From contig OENT01000031.1 in the NCBI GenBank assembly GCA_900239685.1, positions 62,001-126,000 of the forward strand: a DNA stretch of 64,000 nt. The letters run 5' to 3'. A program made the translations under genes and the position numbers. This document shows positions 35,401-47,951 of the stretch, piece by piece; the stretch's first letter is position 1; each line of letters starts with the position of its first letter. Below the pieces are notes generated by a model that saw only the letters and a list, made by a program, of their open reading frames with translations, had not been told where the DNA came from and ran no database searches. Source of the stretch: Rotaria macrura (lineage: Eukaryota; Rotifera; Eurotatoria; Philodinida; Philodinidae).

Positions 35401-36873
35401 ATCAAACACAATCAACAAGTAGTAGTTCATCGAGTGGTGGCAAACGTGATATGGATTGTTCGGCATTTGTCATTGGACTTTATACTTTAACAAAACAGTA
35501 TCATTCCGATTTAATCGATGATTATTTAACATGTCTTTGCCAATTTATCAAATCACACATTGAACAAGCAGGAACGTACGTGTCTATTTCTCTCTTACAT
35601 GAACTTAGAATATTGAAATTTCAAATGATAAATCGAGCGAACAAACAAAGTACTGATGTGTCTTTTTTTGCGAGAAAAATTATTTTCATACTTTAATACA
35701 CTTCACATGTGAAGTGTAATCGTTAGTCTTTTTAAAGGCTACAATCGAAGTAATTGTCTTTGTTATCAATAGTGACTATAATGAAAGAATATTTTCTTTA
35801 ATATTAGTTTGATTCTATACTTGTTATAAGATTTTGCTAGCATCTAAAAATTGATATCAACTTACCACTAAATATATTTCGTATGAGAGTTTAATGAAAA
35901 TTTCATGTGCTTCATTTTCGAGAATCATGATTATATTTTTCTCAGCTCATGACTAGAATTTTACTGATAGATGTTCAAAAGAATCGTACGGTGAATTTAA
36001 GATTCAATGATTTTGTTACAAACCTATTTTATACTTTTTAAACATCGATTACATGTTTTTTTATTGTATAGGAGTGTACATCCCATAAGACGTGCATTGA
36101 ATAGAAATAACAGAATTTGTAGAAATATCTTGAAGATATTTCAATTTTATTCAAACTTTACTAAGTTGCAGATCTGAATTTGTTGTGTTTAAGACATAAA
36201 ATTTCGAGCTGAATAAAAATTTTATGTACATAGAAAAACAAAAAACACTTAATTATTTTCAAAACTTCGAAAGAAACATTTTCATGTTAGAGTTTACTTT
36301 CATGATACTATTTGTCGTCTTTTGTAAGAATAATGCTCGTTTGAAGACCATCATTTCGTAACGAAATCTGAAATGAAAATTTAGAAAATATAAACTGATC
36401 GTTAGTCTATCGGATCTCTAGAAAGTTAACTCGATGGAGTAGAAAGTTCTATTAAATGTTTGATTTGTTATTATTATTCTTATCATAACAATATCTATAG
36501 GCAAAACATATCTATGTAGTAGTATGCTATTGAGTAGATTCATAGATGAGATATATGTTTTGTGAAGTTCAAAAATCTACTTGAAATGAATCAAGTTCAA
36601 TTTAATGAAAAAAAAATTTAAGATTTACTATTGAAATCATATTTGTGAAGTAAACAAAAAAAGAATTTCTATTTTAGACAAAAACTAGTTGATTTTCCAA
36701 TTGAAGCCATTAATATGCTTGATTTTTTAACAATGTTTATACATCATGGTGATCTACCTATTAAAGTAAGACAATGGATGTATGAATTCATGATTATTTT
36801 TCACTTTTTCGCCTCTTAGGTTCTCGATCAACGTTTGCCTGCATATATATGTGATGAATTTCGTACGATTTAA
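26423..36873 (+). CDS. WASHC5: Strumpellin, WASH complex subunit 5
   Basis: Nineteen coding exons join in perfect phase to 1,170 residues (human 1,159). Exons: 26423-26647, 26709-26815, 26884-26968, 27653-27753, 27817-27936, 27992-28331, 29693-29995, 30064-30193, 30271-30550, 31293-31368, 31443-31562, 31624-31836, 31893-31994, 33494-33673, 33737-34127, 34203-34386, 35162-35575, 36678-36765, 36820-36873. The N-terminus [20 protein letters not shown] and the blocks [36 protein letters not shown] and [20 protein letters not shown] match strumpellin closely. The protein is all helical and holds together the WASH complex, which activates Arp2/3 on endosomes for cargo sorting. Human mutations cause spastic paraplegia 8. 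Introns of 0.7-1.5 kb alternate with 50-70 bp ones. A dispersed repeat and the only N gap lie in intron 31995-33493. An AATAAA follows 41 nt after the stop. Confidence 0.97.
28332..29692 (+). other. 1.36 kb intron of WASHC5
   Basis: AT-rich intron between CGA|gtagg and tttag|TGT, with a (CT)n run near 29013-29030. No gene or clear repeat seen. Confidence 0.7.
30751..31190. repeat. Possible small inverted-repeat element in a WASHC5 intron
   Basis: AAGCCTCCCTC near 30772 is matched in reverse complement by GGGGGAGGCTT near 31172, flanked by A-rich and T-rich runs (CAAAAAAACTT; CCAATTTTTTCGG). The local C/G content is higher than in the rest of the intron (30551-31292). Only about 10 bp of inverted match is solid. 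Confidence 0.3.
32275..32934. repeat. Dispersed repeat, copy 1 (with N gap)
   Basis: It begins TGTACTCAAAAAGTGAGTACAC, a hairpin of GTACTC/GAGTAC, and ends near ATAACTCTCGGACATAAGTCCGAAG, a second hairpin TCGGAC/GTCCGA. It contains a (GTCC)n/(CCGT)n run at about 32317-32342. The copy at 41909-42467 is nearly identical. No coding content was recognised. It lies in WASHC5 intron 31995-33493, on the same strand as copy 2. Confidence 0.85.
32565..32594. other. Assembly gap (30 N)
   Basis: The only run of N. The 60 bases before it (32505-32564) are repeated almost exactly after it (32595-32653), so the flanks overlap and the gap is probably false. Confidence 0.95.
34387..35161 (+). other. 775 bp intron of WASHC5
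   Basis: Between GA|gtacg and ctag|T. AT-rich; one short open frame inside has no recognisable content. Confidence 0.7.
35576..36677 (+). other. 1.1 kb last-but-one intron of WASHC5
   Basis: Between AC|gtacg and tttag|A, phase 2. Near 35695-35715 lies a small palindrome around CACTTCACATGTGAAGTG. No gene seen. Confidence 0.7.
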
Positions 36874-36913
36874 AAATTTTGATGATTATCTTTTTTTGTT
36901 TAATTACTAGTCA

Positions 36914-36919
36914 AATAAA
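36914..36919 (+). terminator. Poly(A) signal AATAAA of WASHC5
   Basis: AATAAA 41 nt after the stop codon. The convergent small gene on the minus strand ends 123 bp further on. Confidence 0.5.
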
Positions 36920-37041
36920 TTTCGTGTGTTTATTTTATTTATTAATTCATTGATTAAGTAGAACACAAATATAATCTAACAAAATCGAAAAAAAATTGTT
37001 TATCAAAAAAAAAAACAGTAATCTCTTTTTCTTTTCTCTAT

Positions 37042-37714
37042 CTAGTTAACTAACGATTCGTCATGAAGTGATCGACGACTTTTAATATTACTCAAATAAT
37101 TTCCATTGACATATGCAGCTGATTGATGATCAGTTGAATCGTTTATTTGAGGTTTAATTTCATTGGTATTATTACGAAAATGAAAAAGACGTATTAATGA
37201 TGACCACCATGATTTAGTTGTCGTTATTGATTCATTGGCAACTTTATCATTATCGTCATTCGTTGAGGGTTTTGATTCTATTTCTTCCTCATTTATTACA
37301 TCTTCACCATCTATCGGAGGTATTGTTTGAGATTCTTCGTTTTCTTCTGGATTGGTATTTTCCTTTGCAATCGACTAAATAAAGAAACAATAATAATAAA
37401 AATGATATGAAATTTATCGATAATTCTAACCGGTTGTTGACTATTGCTATCTGTAGTGCTACTGTTGGAATGAATCGATGCTTTGTCTTCAATCTAGAAA
37501 ATTTAAAACATCTGCAAAAATCTATTTTAAACAAAACAAAGACATACGTCATCGTTGCTAGCAGTTGCTGCAGGAGTATTCATTGTTTTCTTCTCTTTTT
37601 TTGATGCTCTGAGAGAAATATGTATTGATAGATATATAGATCAAACAACTTTAATATACTTTTGTCAACTAACTTTTCATTGTTTGTCATTCGAGCTTTT
37701 CGTTTTTCACCCAT
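37042..37714 (-). CDS. Small unknown acidic protein
   Basis: Four exons (37714-37674, 37608-37548, 37493-37431, 37374-37042) join in phase to 165 residues. It starts MGEKRKARMTNNEKASKKEK, so basic, then turns Ser/Thr/Asn- and Glu-rich (NPEENEESQTIPPIDGEDV). The only ordered-looking part is TTTKSWWSSLIRLFHFRNN, a short aromatic amphipathic stretch that might touch a membrane or partner. No family recognised. Introns are about 60 bp with good GT-AG signals. An upstream exon with an acceptor near 37795 may be 5' UTR, since its frame ends in TGA. Convergent with WASHC5, 168 bp apart. Confidence 0.5.
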
Positions 37715-40700
37715 GGCGTTGTTTTTTATTCGCTTGACCTAATGATGTTAATATTTGTCTAATGCGTGTATGTTCTTTCGTTTGTAATATCTAGAATGAA
37801 CAAGCAATGAGAATGAGGTCATCAATCCGTCCGTCCGTTCGTATATTCGGTCAGACAAAATTCAACGCTTCTTTCTCTCTTTGTTATTTTTTTTCTTGTC
37901 GTTTCCGTTCGACCGATCAATGAGATATCCTTTCTCGATATGAAGCTATATGCTTCTCTCGTTCTCATCTTAACGATAAACATATAAGACAGAACGTCGA
38001 TAACTTAGGAAAAAAATTCAATTAGTACTACACATAGTTATTTGGCGCCCTGCCAGCCTGAAACATCAGCAATGTGACAGCTGTTGTTGCTTATTGAACA
38101 ACCATGGAAAAACGATTGCATCATTCGAACCTTCTCTTTATCTAATAGAATTGAACTAATGATTGCTATTACTGATGAAAGTTGTACGTTATACTAGCTC
38201 TCGAAGCATCGATTACTATGCTATCTTGACACTAATGGGCGAAAGAACATCTTACTATCTATTGTAATGTAAAGTATGTGAAGAAAGTTTTTGTTTTGTT
38301 TTTCGAAATTTCTACTGAACTAACATCAAGATATCGATTAATAATTATGACTATTTGATGAGCAGCAACGAATAAGAGTATGTTGTTGTTGTACTTCTAT
38401 CATTTCAGATGGTATCTATCATATAAACATAAAACATCTAAGACAAATAAACGAAAGTCGATTATTTTAATAGGCATTTTTTTAAAAATATACTTGCGAT
38501 GAGATTATTGATTTCTTTTTTGATAGTAAATTCTTTCTATTGATTAATAAAGAAGTCAATATGAAAGAAAAACACAATTTTAATTCTCTCGAAACATCTG
38601 GAGAACAAATGTAAATTAAATACCTAACACGAGTTGTTAACTAATTCTCGATTGAAGATACATTATCATAGAGTAGTAGAAGATGTTATATATTTTTAAA
38701 GAAAGAATTTAAATATCAAGTTTTTCTTGTAATATCTAAAGTTAGATTATGCTGTAAGGTCGTCTCTATTAAAATATCTAGAGATGCTTCTATTTTCGAT
38801 AGGCATGATGCGAAATCGTCTGTATTAGTTATTCAACTATTAAAAACTAGGATATTCATTGAGAAAACAAAAATGATTCTAATTTGACTGAAAATAACAT
38901 CTAAAATTTTTCATCACATCATAGATAAAATTTCTTGTGATGAAAAAGTTTTAGCTGTAGGATTATGATATCTCTCTCTCTCTCTCTCTCCCGAAACAAA
39001 CTTTCAAACGTTGACTAAAAAAATGAATACAAATATATTGGATGCATTCATTCGTCAATCATCGAGAATAAGATTGAAGTCATATGTGAAAATAATACTT
39101 GATTAAATGTTCGTCTATCATACTAATAGAAAGTAAGCGATGGTTTTCAATATTCAAATACCAAATGATTGCGTAAGAACTAATGTGAATCCAGATGTAT
39201 GTGATAATACATATGTATATAACTTCAAGAAGACTTCTAATCGTACTGGAACATTATGTAATAGTCGATGATAGCTAGTTATTGGTATTTCTTTGATAAA
39301 TATACTCGTTCGAATAACACTCGTCAAGGAAACTATTGCTACACAAGGTTATCGATTTCATTCGACAATGTAAATCAAACAATCTCGTATTGTAGATATG
39401 TATCGTCATACCATTCGATGTTCATTGCTGATCAACTTATTTTCAACATAAAGTATAGGAAATGTTAAAAATTGATCTAGTTGAAATAATAAAGAATCAA
39501 GTTCTTCTTACATCATATCATAGTATATCATCGAGATATTTTCTCTTTCTAAACAAGAATCTACTCATTTAGACACTACCGTTTGATTATTGCTTGCATC
39601 TAAAGAGCATGATAAATGAAGCATAAATAATCAAACAACTGACCTAAAAGACATATCCACTGTAATATCGTGATTATATTTTATGCTTCTACATGAGAAT
39701 CACATTTGTACATATGTCTTATACAGTCCATGTTCTTCTTTGATGATGATAGCAATCATTTAACAATGGGCAAACCAATAACTTGTCTTATTCTATAATA
39801 TTTCAATGCATCGATCAGATAATGTCTTCTGTCAATGTTGATTCAACTCAAACCGAAGCTAGGCTCAAGTCGATGATTAAATTGTACATACGAAAATGTT
39901 TCTCATATGTGTTTTCAATTACAAGAGTGTCTATTTCGAATTGATTATAAATATGATGGTGATAAGTAGCTGACATTGTGTAACTTAACAATTTTTATAA
40001 GATATTTCTCAACGATTTTAATCCATCGATATCGAATAGATTCTACAGAAGCGTCGGGAACATATCCTATTATTGATAGTCGTAGATGAAGTTACGAAAT
40101 GATACCTTAATCAGCATTCACTGTCGAATTTAGTATCACATCTTCTTGACTTCAACGATTGGGAATTCTATTGAAAATTTCAATGTTTCGATATTACAAA
40201 TGATCAACTTACGTATTTTTACTTTGAATTAAATATAGATTAGTAAAGCAATCATTTGACTGGATTATATCGTAATATATTGGCTGTAGTATTTTATTTC
40301 GTCAACAATGATTTCATATCTTCCTAAATCGAAATTAGTGATCGTCTGTCATTTAACTAAGGTTTTTAATTACGCAATACCAATAGGAATACAATTTTAA
40401 AATATATTTTTCTTACTGTGTTACTTTATAAAACGTAAATCATGTTTCGTAACATTTTATGACTAATTCTTCTTCTATCAAGATTGAGAGCAGTAAATGT
40501 TTGTCGGAAGGAATAAAACCATACAGAACACGTCAACTAAGATAAATAATCAATACAGATTGTAAAATAATTGCCTGAAAATGAATGTCGATGTATTTAT
40601 TCATCATAAATAGTTGTAAGTTGCAGTCCATACGAACAAAATACGTATGATCAAGGTTGCTTTAAAAAAAAAAGAACTATTTTGTTGACTTCTATATCTT

Positions 40701-41908
40701 GAATCAAAAAGAAATGCTATTAGTCCATTGAAATGATCAAGACTAAGATAGAAAAAAATCTATTAAGTTATGCAAGAAAAAAAGAAATTATATTCATATT
40801 AAGCCTATAATCTTTCATTTCTTTTTAAACATACATACTTCACTGTAACGTCATCTATATTTTTCATACTTCAAACCAAAAGCAGACGGTCTGCAAATGG
40901 ACATTCCCTTGTGGGTGTTTATCTATTGATTTGTCTTGTGTAAAATAACCAAAAAATAACAAACAAGTTAACAATCATAGAAGTTACTGTAGTACACATC
41001 ATTGTACACTACAAAAAATGTAAAGAATGACAAGAGAAAAGGACCTGCATATGGATGAATTTATGTGGATCATGCGGAGCAGCACTATATCGCTGAATTA
41101 AGAATAGAACATCGTCCTTCCGGACCATATCCATTGATAAACACAATCGTTGGTATTAAAAGCTTGAGAGTATTTCTGAAAACATAACAATGATAGAGTA
41201 ACATTACATCAATCAAATCTTATTGATTCTTTTACAAACATTCATAAGTTGAAAATGATCTAGTCAACTTTCAAAGAGTATGAAGAACTCTCTGTAAGTT
41301 TTTCATAGGTATATTTGTAACATATACGTTTGATGTCAAATGATATGAATATTAAATAGCAAAAAAATTTTTCAATTGCAAGTTTTTCATTCAGATTTCG
41401 ATACGAGAATCGTTCAAATCAGTCGCGCATGCAAAAAATAATCATATTCGAATAAAGTCAAATCTCAGTTGAAATTCAAAATAAGAGTTTCCGATCAATA
41501 TTTAAAAGAAAACGAAATACGCATAGTATTGTAAGATCGTTTGTACCAATGAGTATGCAATATAGTATTTTGATTTTCGAATACATGATTAAAAACTAGG
41601 GATGTATAAAATGACGTTTATAAAATCAAGCTAATATATTTGAAATCTTTTCTTTTTTGTTCATAACTGCTATAAAATCAAATGTTTCTTTTTAATAACT
41701 AAAACAATTATTTCGATCCATATCAAGTTGTATGTACTATCTGATTCAAATGGGAATTTACTATAAGAGTGTCACTTTATGGAAAATATTGAAGAATACT
41801 AAACGAATGACATCATATCGCGTTGAAATGTTTTTTTTTCGTCGTTAGATTCATGATCTTTAGAATATTCTTAAGTTTTCAATGAAAACCGAATAACTCT
41901 TTTCTTTC
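37715..41908. other. Gene-free stretch
   Basis: 4.2 kb without a supportable exon on either strand. AT-rich with a (CT)n run at about 38971-38991. Near the left end it includes the 5' UTR and promoter of the small minus-strand gene. Confidence 0.6.
38971..38991. repeat. (CT)n microsatellite
   Basis: TCTCTC run of about 20 bases in the gene-free stretch. Confidence 0.9.
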
Positions 41909-42467
41909 TGTACTCAAAAAGTGAGTACACTCTAGAATCGGTCAGTGTGTCCGGCCGGCCGTTAACACGATAACTCTTTACAAATACATTCGATTGAGCT
42001 GAAATTTTGTGCACAGAATTTTCTGATGAATATCTCAGTCGAGTTCGAAGATGAGAAGGATCTGGCAAGAAATGGCTGAGTTATCGAAAAACTTATCATT
42101 CTTGACCAAACAATCCCTGAGGTGGGGTACAGGGATTTTTTCAAAAAAAACTTTTTTCTCAGAATTATCCACAGCGTATATAAATCGACTCAGTTTTCAA
42201 CGGTGATTCCGAATCTGATATTAGTTTTGAACCAAATCGTAGCTTTCTAACAAAACATTGGCTGCAAAAAGGTCTCAAATACACAAAAACTGCATCTAGA
42301 AAAAAAATTGCCTAGATATGTCTGAGATGAGCAGTAGTTTTGGAGTTTCCCAAAAAGTTTTACCAAGATACTTCTTCCGTACACACATTCTAGAATGACT
42401 GATTTGTCTCATTCACTTTTTTAAGTACACATAACTCTCGGACATAAGTCCGAAGTTTTCACATTTT
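41909..42467. repeat. Dispersed repeat, copy 2 (intact)
   Basis: A 559 bp copy of the repeat at 32275-32934, same orientation, with the same end hairpins (GTACTC/GAGTAC at the left, TCGGAC/GTCCGA at the right). It has a shorter GGCC/GTCC stretch and only one copy of the GGTACAGGGATTTTTTC segment. It shows what copy 1 should look like across its gap. Confidence 0.85.
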
Positions 42468-42811
42468 TTGACATTAGAAATAGACAAGCAAATTCAATGT
42501 TGTGTATTCATATATCATTTTGCCCAAGCGACAAACCTATAGATAGACAATGCAACGTTACTCTACAAATCTTTCGACGTAATTAATTAAGAAGAAAATT
42601 CGCATGGATCAAATGTCATTGATCATTGTTGTCTAATATGTCTCAAATGTTGTTGTGCTATATTGTTTAGGAATTTTTTTCTTTCATTAAATAAGCCATT
42701 GATAAATGAAAGATACATTCTATTACAAAAATTGAGAGCGGGAAGAGAAAAAAAATGAATTTATAATTCATTGCAAACATATTTTTATTCCATCCGTCCT
42801 ATCATCGTACG
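42468..42811. other. Upstream region of the unknown 364-residue gene
   Basis: 344 bp of AT-rich sequence between the repeat and the ATG at 42812; promoter expected here. No motif singled out. Confidence 0.5.
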
Positions 42812-45326
42812 ATGATTCAGAATGAATGTAAATCATTTGATAAGTCACCATCCACAACTGCAACTACAAATAAACTATTGTCACAGACACCATACGTCGA
42901 TCAAATAGAAACGTATCGCAATGAACTTCATCGTATGTCACTGTCTTTGTCCCTTATTTTCAAATGCATACTTCCAAATTCCTAAGGTAAACTAACTATG
43001 CAGTGGTCAAATCGTGCTGATGTACCACTAGATTCTACATCGATACCACCAATCATTTCAAAAACCAATATGCATTCAAATAGTCATGATGGAAACAAGT
43101 TGAGTGCGACAATGGTTGAGAAAAATACTTTACATCAATCAACTTCAAATCAAAGATCAAATACTTTAGCATCAACAAACTACAGTGGATTGCATGGGAA
43201 AAAAATCGAAACGATCAATCGTACCACGCCAATAGATGATGAATCTTCGTTGGATGAACGTCAGCAGCATATTGGATGGATTTTAAAAGCACAAGAAGGT
43301 ATTATTACCTATCAATTACCTGATGGTTTACCAGATGGGTTGACTTTACATAATAAACTTCAGAAATTAATGAAAACAAATACAATCTATCTAAATGATA
43401 GATATTTTTGGACAACATTAGAAAATCGATTTAAAAATTTAAGAAAGGTATCTGATTGATTTCGATACAATTATATGATGCATTCCTATTCATGGAAACT
43501 ATTAGTTTTAATCTGTATTCTAAATGGCGATGATTCATTTAGAACACATATTAATATGACCTGGTACGAATTGTGAAATTACATTCGAATTCTCTGCTGA
43601 ACTACACATTTTAATGCTAGTTTGAATTTGGGAAGTTTTGTTTCACAGTATTTTTAAGAAACATATAAATAGAAATTTTGAAATACTCCGAGTAATAACA
43701 ACTCAACGAGAACATTCGACATTATTCTCATCTGGTTCAATGCTTCGTAGTGTAACGTATACTATATAATTTATGTAGAGATAAAACTATAATCGAAAAT
43801 CCTATCTCTTCGTTTGAAGTCAAAACATCGATCATTCGTGACTGTATTTATTATTACAACTAGATCTAAATGAGTGTACATACCTTTCTTAATCTTCTGC
43901 TAAGATTAAGGTAATCGAAATCATGCGAAAAAAAACAAGTGAATTTTTTTACATACAGTCGACCGGGTATATTTGAGAGAAAATTGTAACAGTTATGGTT
44001 GAAAAATATCTTTTCCTAATAACGTACGATGATATCTCATTGTATCTTCGACATACAATTGATTTATTTCTGAATGTCTCCATGTCTTAAAATTTTATTA
44101 TAGAAATTAAACACTGAGAATTCATTATCATCGTCAGAATTCTTCAGATTTCGCTTGATCATTTGTGTTCGAATCATTTCGTTTTTCGAATGTAGAGTCA
44201 ACACACCCGAATTCCTTTCCTAGAAAGTCGAATTCAGATAATCTCGATAATTCTTCGAACTTTCTTAAAAATGATATATGAATTTCAAAAAACAAATAAT
44301 ATAAATTTCTTTTACTATCTCTGGATTTTTCTATTTGCCAACTTCCAAACGATTTACTTCGTTTGATAGTATAATCAGAGAATAGAGTGAAATATTCAAA
44401 AGAAAATAATTTCAACCATCATGATACATAGATCATCAATTTTTTACTCAAATTACAGTAGATAGACAATCAAAATTCTATATCGAAGTTAATCAAGGAT
44501 ATTTCACAAACTATAAGAATCTCATATCATTGTTCTACACTCGTCCAATCACAATGATATGAAAATCAGGCGATGAAAGTTCCTTAATATCTATCTATGT
44601 CGAATACAGGAGGACCATTAAGATTGTGTTCTCGTGAAAATACATTTTCTTTTTCCATATCACATAATTTAACAGTTAAACCTTCAAGAAAATATGCAAC
44701 GTCTACGTCAAGCTCAGCAACAATATGAACAAGAACTTATATCAAAAGGTGTATTACCATATACAACAGAAGTAGCTATCAAACAATACGCCGAACAACA
44801 ACAAACACAAATGAAACCTGAAAAATTTGTCATAGATAATTCAAATAGTGTATGCCATCGAATAACTTGATTTATTTTGTTTTGTTGAAAAATTATCATA
44901 GTTTATTTTTCTATTTTCAAGAGAAACTGTTTAATGGATTATACGCCATTGCCTGATGTCTCAAATAAAACACTAGATGATAGTCTATTGCATAAAAACG
45001 AGGAACTCGAAGCATTCGAGAGTGACAATGTACATCCACGTTTTCATGAAATTTTTACAGATTATAAATTTCAAACAAAATTAGGTAAAGATATTGGAGA
45101 AAAGTTTCAACAAGATCTATATGCAAATCAAGCACATGTTAAAACAAATTTTCCACAAACTAATCAACAAGATCGTCTTCGACAAGAATTAGAAACTGTT
45201 AAAGTATTTCATACCATGAAAAAAGATTTTATCTCTTGATCATAGTTAATTTATATCTTTAATTTTTAGACAAGTGAAGGACTCTATGCGTATTCAAATC
45301 GTTTGTCTAAACATATTTCGAAATAA
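42812..45326 (+). CDS. Unknown conserved-looking protein, 364 residues
   Basis: Five exons (42812-42932, 42987-43447, 44676-44849, 44922-45203, 45270-45326) join in phase. The N-terminal half is Ser/Thr/Asn-rich. A compact segment follows, DERQQHIGWILKAQEGIITY, then LPDGLPDGLTLHNKLQKLM. Next comes a helical, probably coiled-coil part (NLQENMQRLRQAQQQYEQEL), then GVLPYTTEVAIKQYAEQQQ, and a mostly helical end (HPRFHEIFTDYKFQTKLGKD; QDRLRQELETVK). No enzyme motif, signal peptide or membrane segment. I do not recognise the family; a cytoskeletal or ciliary role would fit but is only a guess. Intron 2 (43448-44675) is 1.23 kb. Confidence 0.6.
43448..44675 (+). other. 1.23 kb intron of the unknown 364-residue gene
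   Basis: Between AAG|gtatc and aacag|TTA, phase 0. A minus-strand open frame at 44415-44134 has no recognisable content. Nothing else seen. Confidence 0.6.
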
Positions 45327-47660
45327 TTAATTGTAAACTATATGATGATGATTACAAGTATGAAAAGTTTTTTGGCAAGTTGCTTCATCAATGTTGTCAA
45401 GCTAGACAAAGTCTTTTAGACGAGTCAACATCTCTCCAACGTATATGAACATTCTATTGAGACCATACGAAGAGTCTCTCCTTGAAACTAAACATATCTA
45501 AATGATCGACATAACGATAAACAATTGTTTTTTTTTCGATTGAAATAAAACTCTGCACTAAAAACGATAGTATGATTTCAGATCATCTTATGGTTTTGAG
45601 AACTACAAAAATGTTTTTATTTTATCTAATCCGAAAATATTTTCATTGATGCCGAACTAAAATTGAAATAATTAACATGTTTAAGTTCATATTAGAAAAG
45701 AATATAGACACCATAGATTTTGCGTTATCGGAACTACTTTCCAGAAATGCAAACTTGAACAAACATTCTGTTTGAGAATATTCTAATAGTCTGTTACATT
45801 ATAACGAGATTCAATACATGATTGTGAATATTGTTTTCTTGCTTATCATTGTCAAATGTTTGCATCGGACTAATATTGTTCTCTACATCCTAGTAGTTGA
45901 GAATTTTTTTTTCTGTCGAACAATTATTAAAAGAGCTGCTTGATTTGTGATAGAAATTTTCTATTTGCCAATAAGTGAAGTATATTGAAATATGACAAAT
46001 TTATGAGTTTCATTTGATTTGTTTTCATTTACTCATGATATCATTCGCAGACTGCCATAAATAAAAAAACACAATTGATTTTGGTTTCCAACTAAAACAG
46101 TGTTCTCTTGTGTACTAATAATACATGTAGTAAAGAAGAAGAAGAAGAAGAAAACTATAGAGATTTTTTATCAAGTCCTTTGACGTAAGTGGACATTTTC
46201 TGTATGGATTTGATTTCCGATGTAATGTGATAGGATGTCATAATTTTTTTCCGACATTTTTGCACACCGATATATTTATAGAAAACATTAAAATAAATGT
46301 AATTAGGAGAAAGTTTTTTTCTTCATGTAATCTAAGTTTCCCGTTTTAGTGTTTCCTTTCTACTACGTAGAATTAGAATGCCTTGGGATACTTATCGAAA
46401 AAAAAAATCTCTATTTATTCATTTGTTGAATGATTATAAGATCTCGGAGTGCAACTATTGTATTCATAGAAATCGTCAAATATTTCTTTTCTCATTTGTT
46501 ACTTAACAAAAAAACAACAGTCCAATTATAGAGCGTCTAGAAATAAAAGTAATGAAATGAAGAAGAAAAAAAAAAGGAAATTCTATTCTATATGAATCTC
46601 CAACTGGGTAAGATAGAGATTAAGATCAATTTCTACACATGATTGAATAATAATTATATCCATCTCTCATTAAAACTATTTGTTGTCTTCGTGCAAAAAA
46701 AAAACATCTATTCGTTTGTAATCTACACTTATCAAAGAATATATTTGATACAAGATTAATTGATTGATTATATCGATGTTCTATGTAAAGTTCACTATCT
46801 TTCATACACACGTGTATACATTAAAGTGCATAGGTGTAAATCAGTTGATCTTTTTAATGAACGACAAAAATCACAATATCCCATCTTTCACACATCAAAG
46901 TGGACAACAGTATATCTAATCAAGTTAAGCATGTGCGTGTTAACTTCTATACATCGACATGCATGCAATCCTTTTATTCTGTTGTCTCTTCTCTCGAACA
47001 TCAGTGCATATTGAGTATGTCACACACACATGCGGTCATTTTGGTGAAGTGGCATCGAAAGTGAAAGGCAGCAACGGCAGCAGCGGCGGCGGCAACTACA
47101 ACTCTTCTCTATGTTCAATCAAACACCTCATCATGATGAGTGATACAGTAGACTTATTGTTGTCAAGAGTTGAACGACGTTTATATTCTTTTGATATGTA
47201 TATATTCATACAAGTGAGAGACGATTGTCAAACAACATCTTCTTCATGTCGTTGTTTTTTATTCTTTTTCTCTTATTAACCCCTTACGCATGCAAAAAGT
47301 TTAATATCCTTTTATTCATTCAATAAGTATCGTTTTACTATTGTATATGATTAAGTGAATTCCTATCTCTTATTTTAATAGTCGGACAGATGTGAAGAAG
47401 GCGAAGAAGAAAAATATCACCTTGCCAATCGTTTTTCTTCCATTGATATATATATTTTTTGTTTTTACAATGCATTTATCATATATTTCGGATTTGCTAC
47501 GCTTGTCTTGATTTGAAAGAACGACTCAATTTGCATTTTCAAGCTATATGAATGATCTATCATGTATTTCTCTATACAAAGAACATGTTCTGGTGGGATG
47601 TCATTAGTGATGCGGATGTATTTCACACTTGGTCTATGCATTCATTGTGTATGTATGCGT

Positions 47661-47678
47661 ATGTGTGTGTGTGTGTGT
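47661..47678. repeat. (TG)n microsatellite
   Basis: GTGTGT run in the region upstream of Prospero. Confidence 0.85.
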
Positions 47679-47931
47679 TTTTTGCTCGTCTAGTTCATTA
47701 GACAACTTTTACTTTTAATCAAAAGCTGGCACTCTTTCATAGTTTCTATGAAAAGAGGAAGAAATAAGCCTTCTCGCTTTTCTCTTTTGTAAAAAAAAAG
47801 AAGGAAATGATAGAATGACATTTGTGCGAGACAAGAATAAATGATGATAAAATCCATTTTTACCAATAAAATATTGAATGCAGCTAAAAAACAAAAGGAA
47901 AAAGAAACGAGTAAGAGGGAGAGAAATAACA

Positions 47932-47951
47932 ATATATATATATATATATAC
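47932..47951. repeat. (TA)n microsatellite
   Basis: TATATA run in the region upstream of Prospero. Confidence 0.85.

Noticed and set aside
39268-39468. 66-codon plus frame in the gene-free region
   Set aside because: Short, no domain, no splice partners.
47040-47100. A possible tRNA or other structured RNA in the GC-richer patch
   Set aside because: No cloverleaf arms or box A/B motifs could be matched; no tRNA or rRNA was found anywhere in the window.
46959-47279. 106-codon plus frame with a Gly/Ser run (GSNGSSGGGNYNS)
   Set aside because: No splice context, no recognisable domain, and it lies in a microsatellite-rich stretch; chance is more likely.
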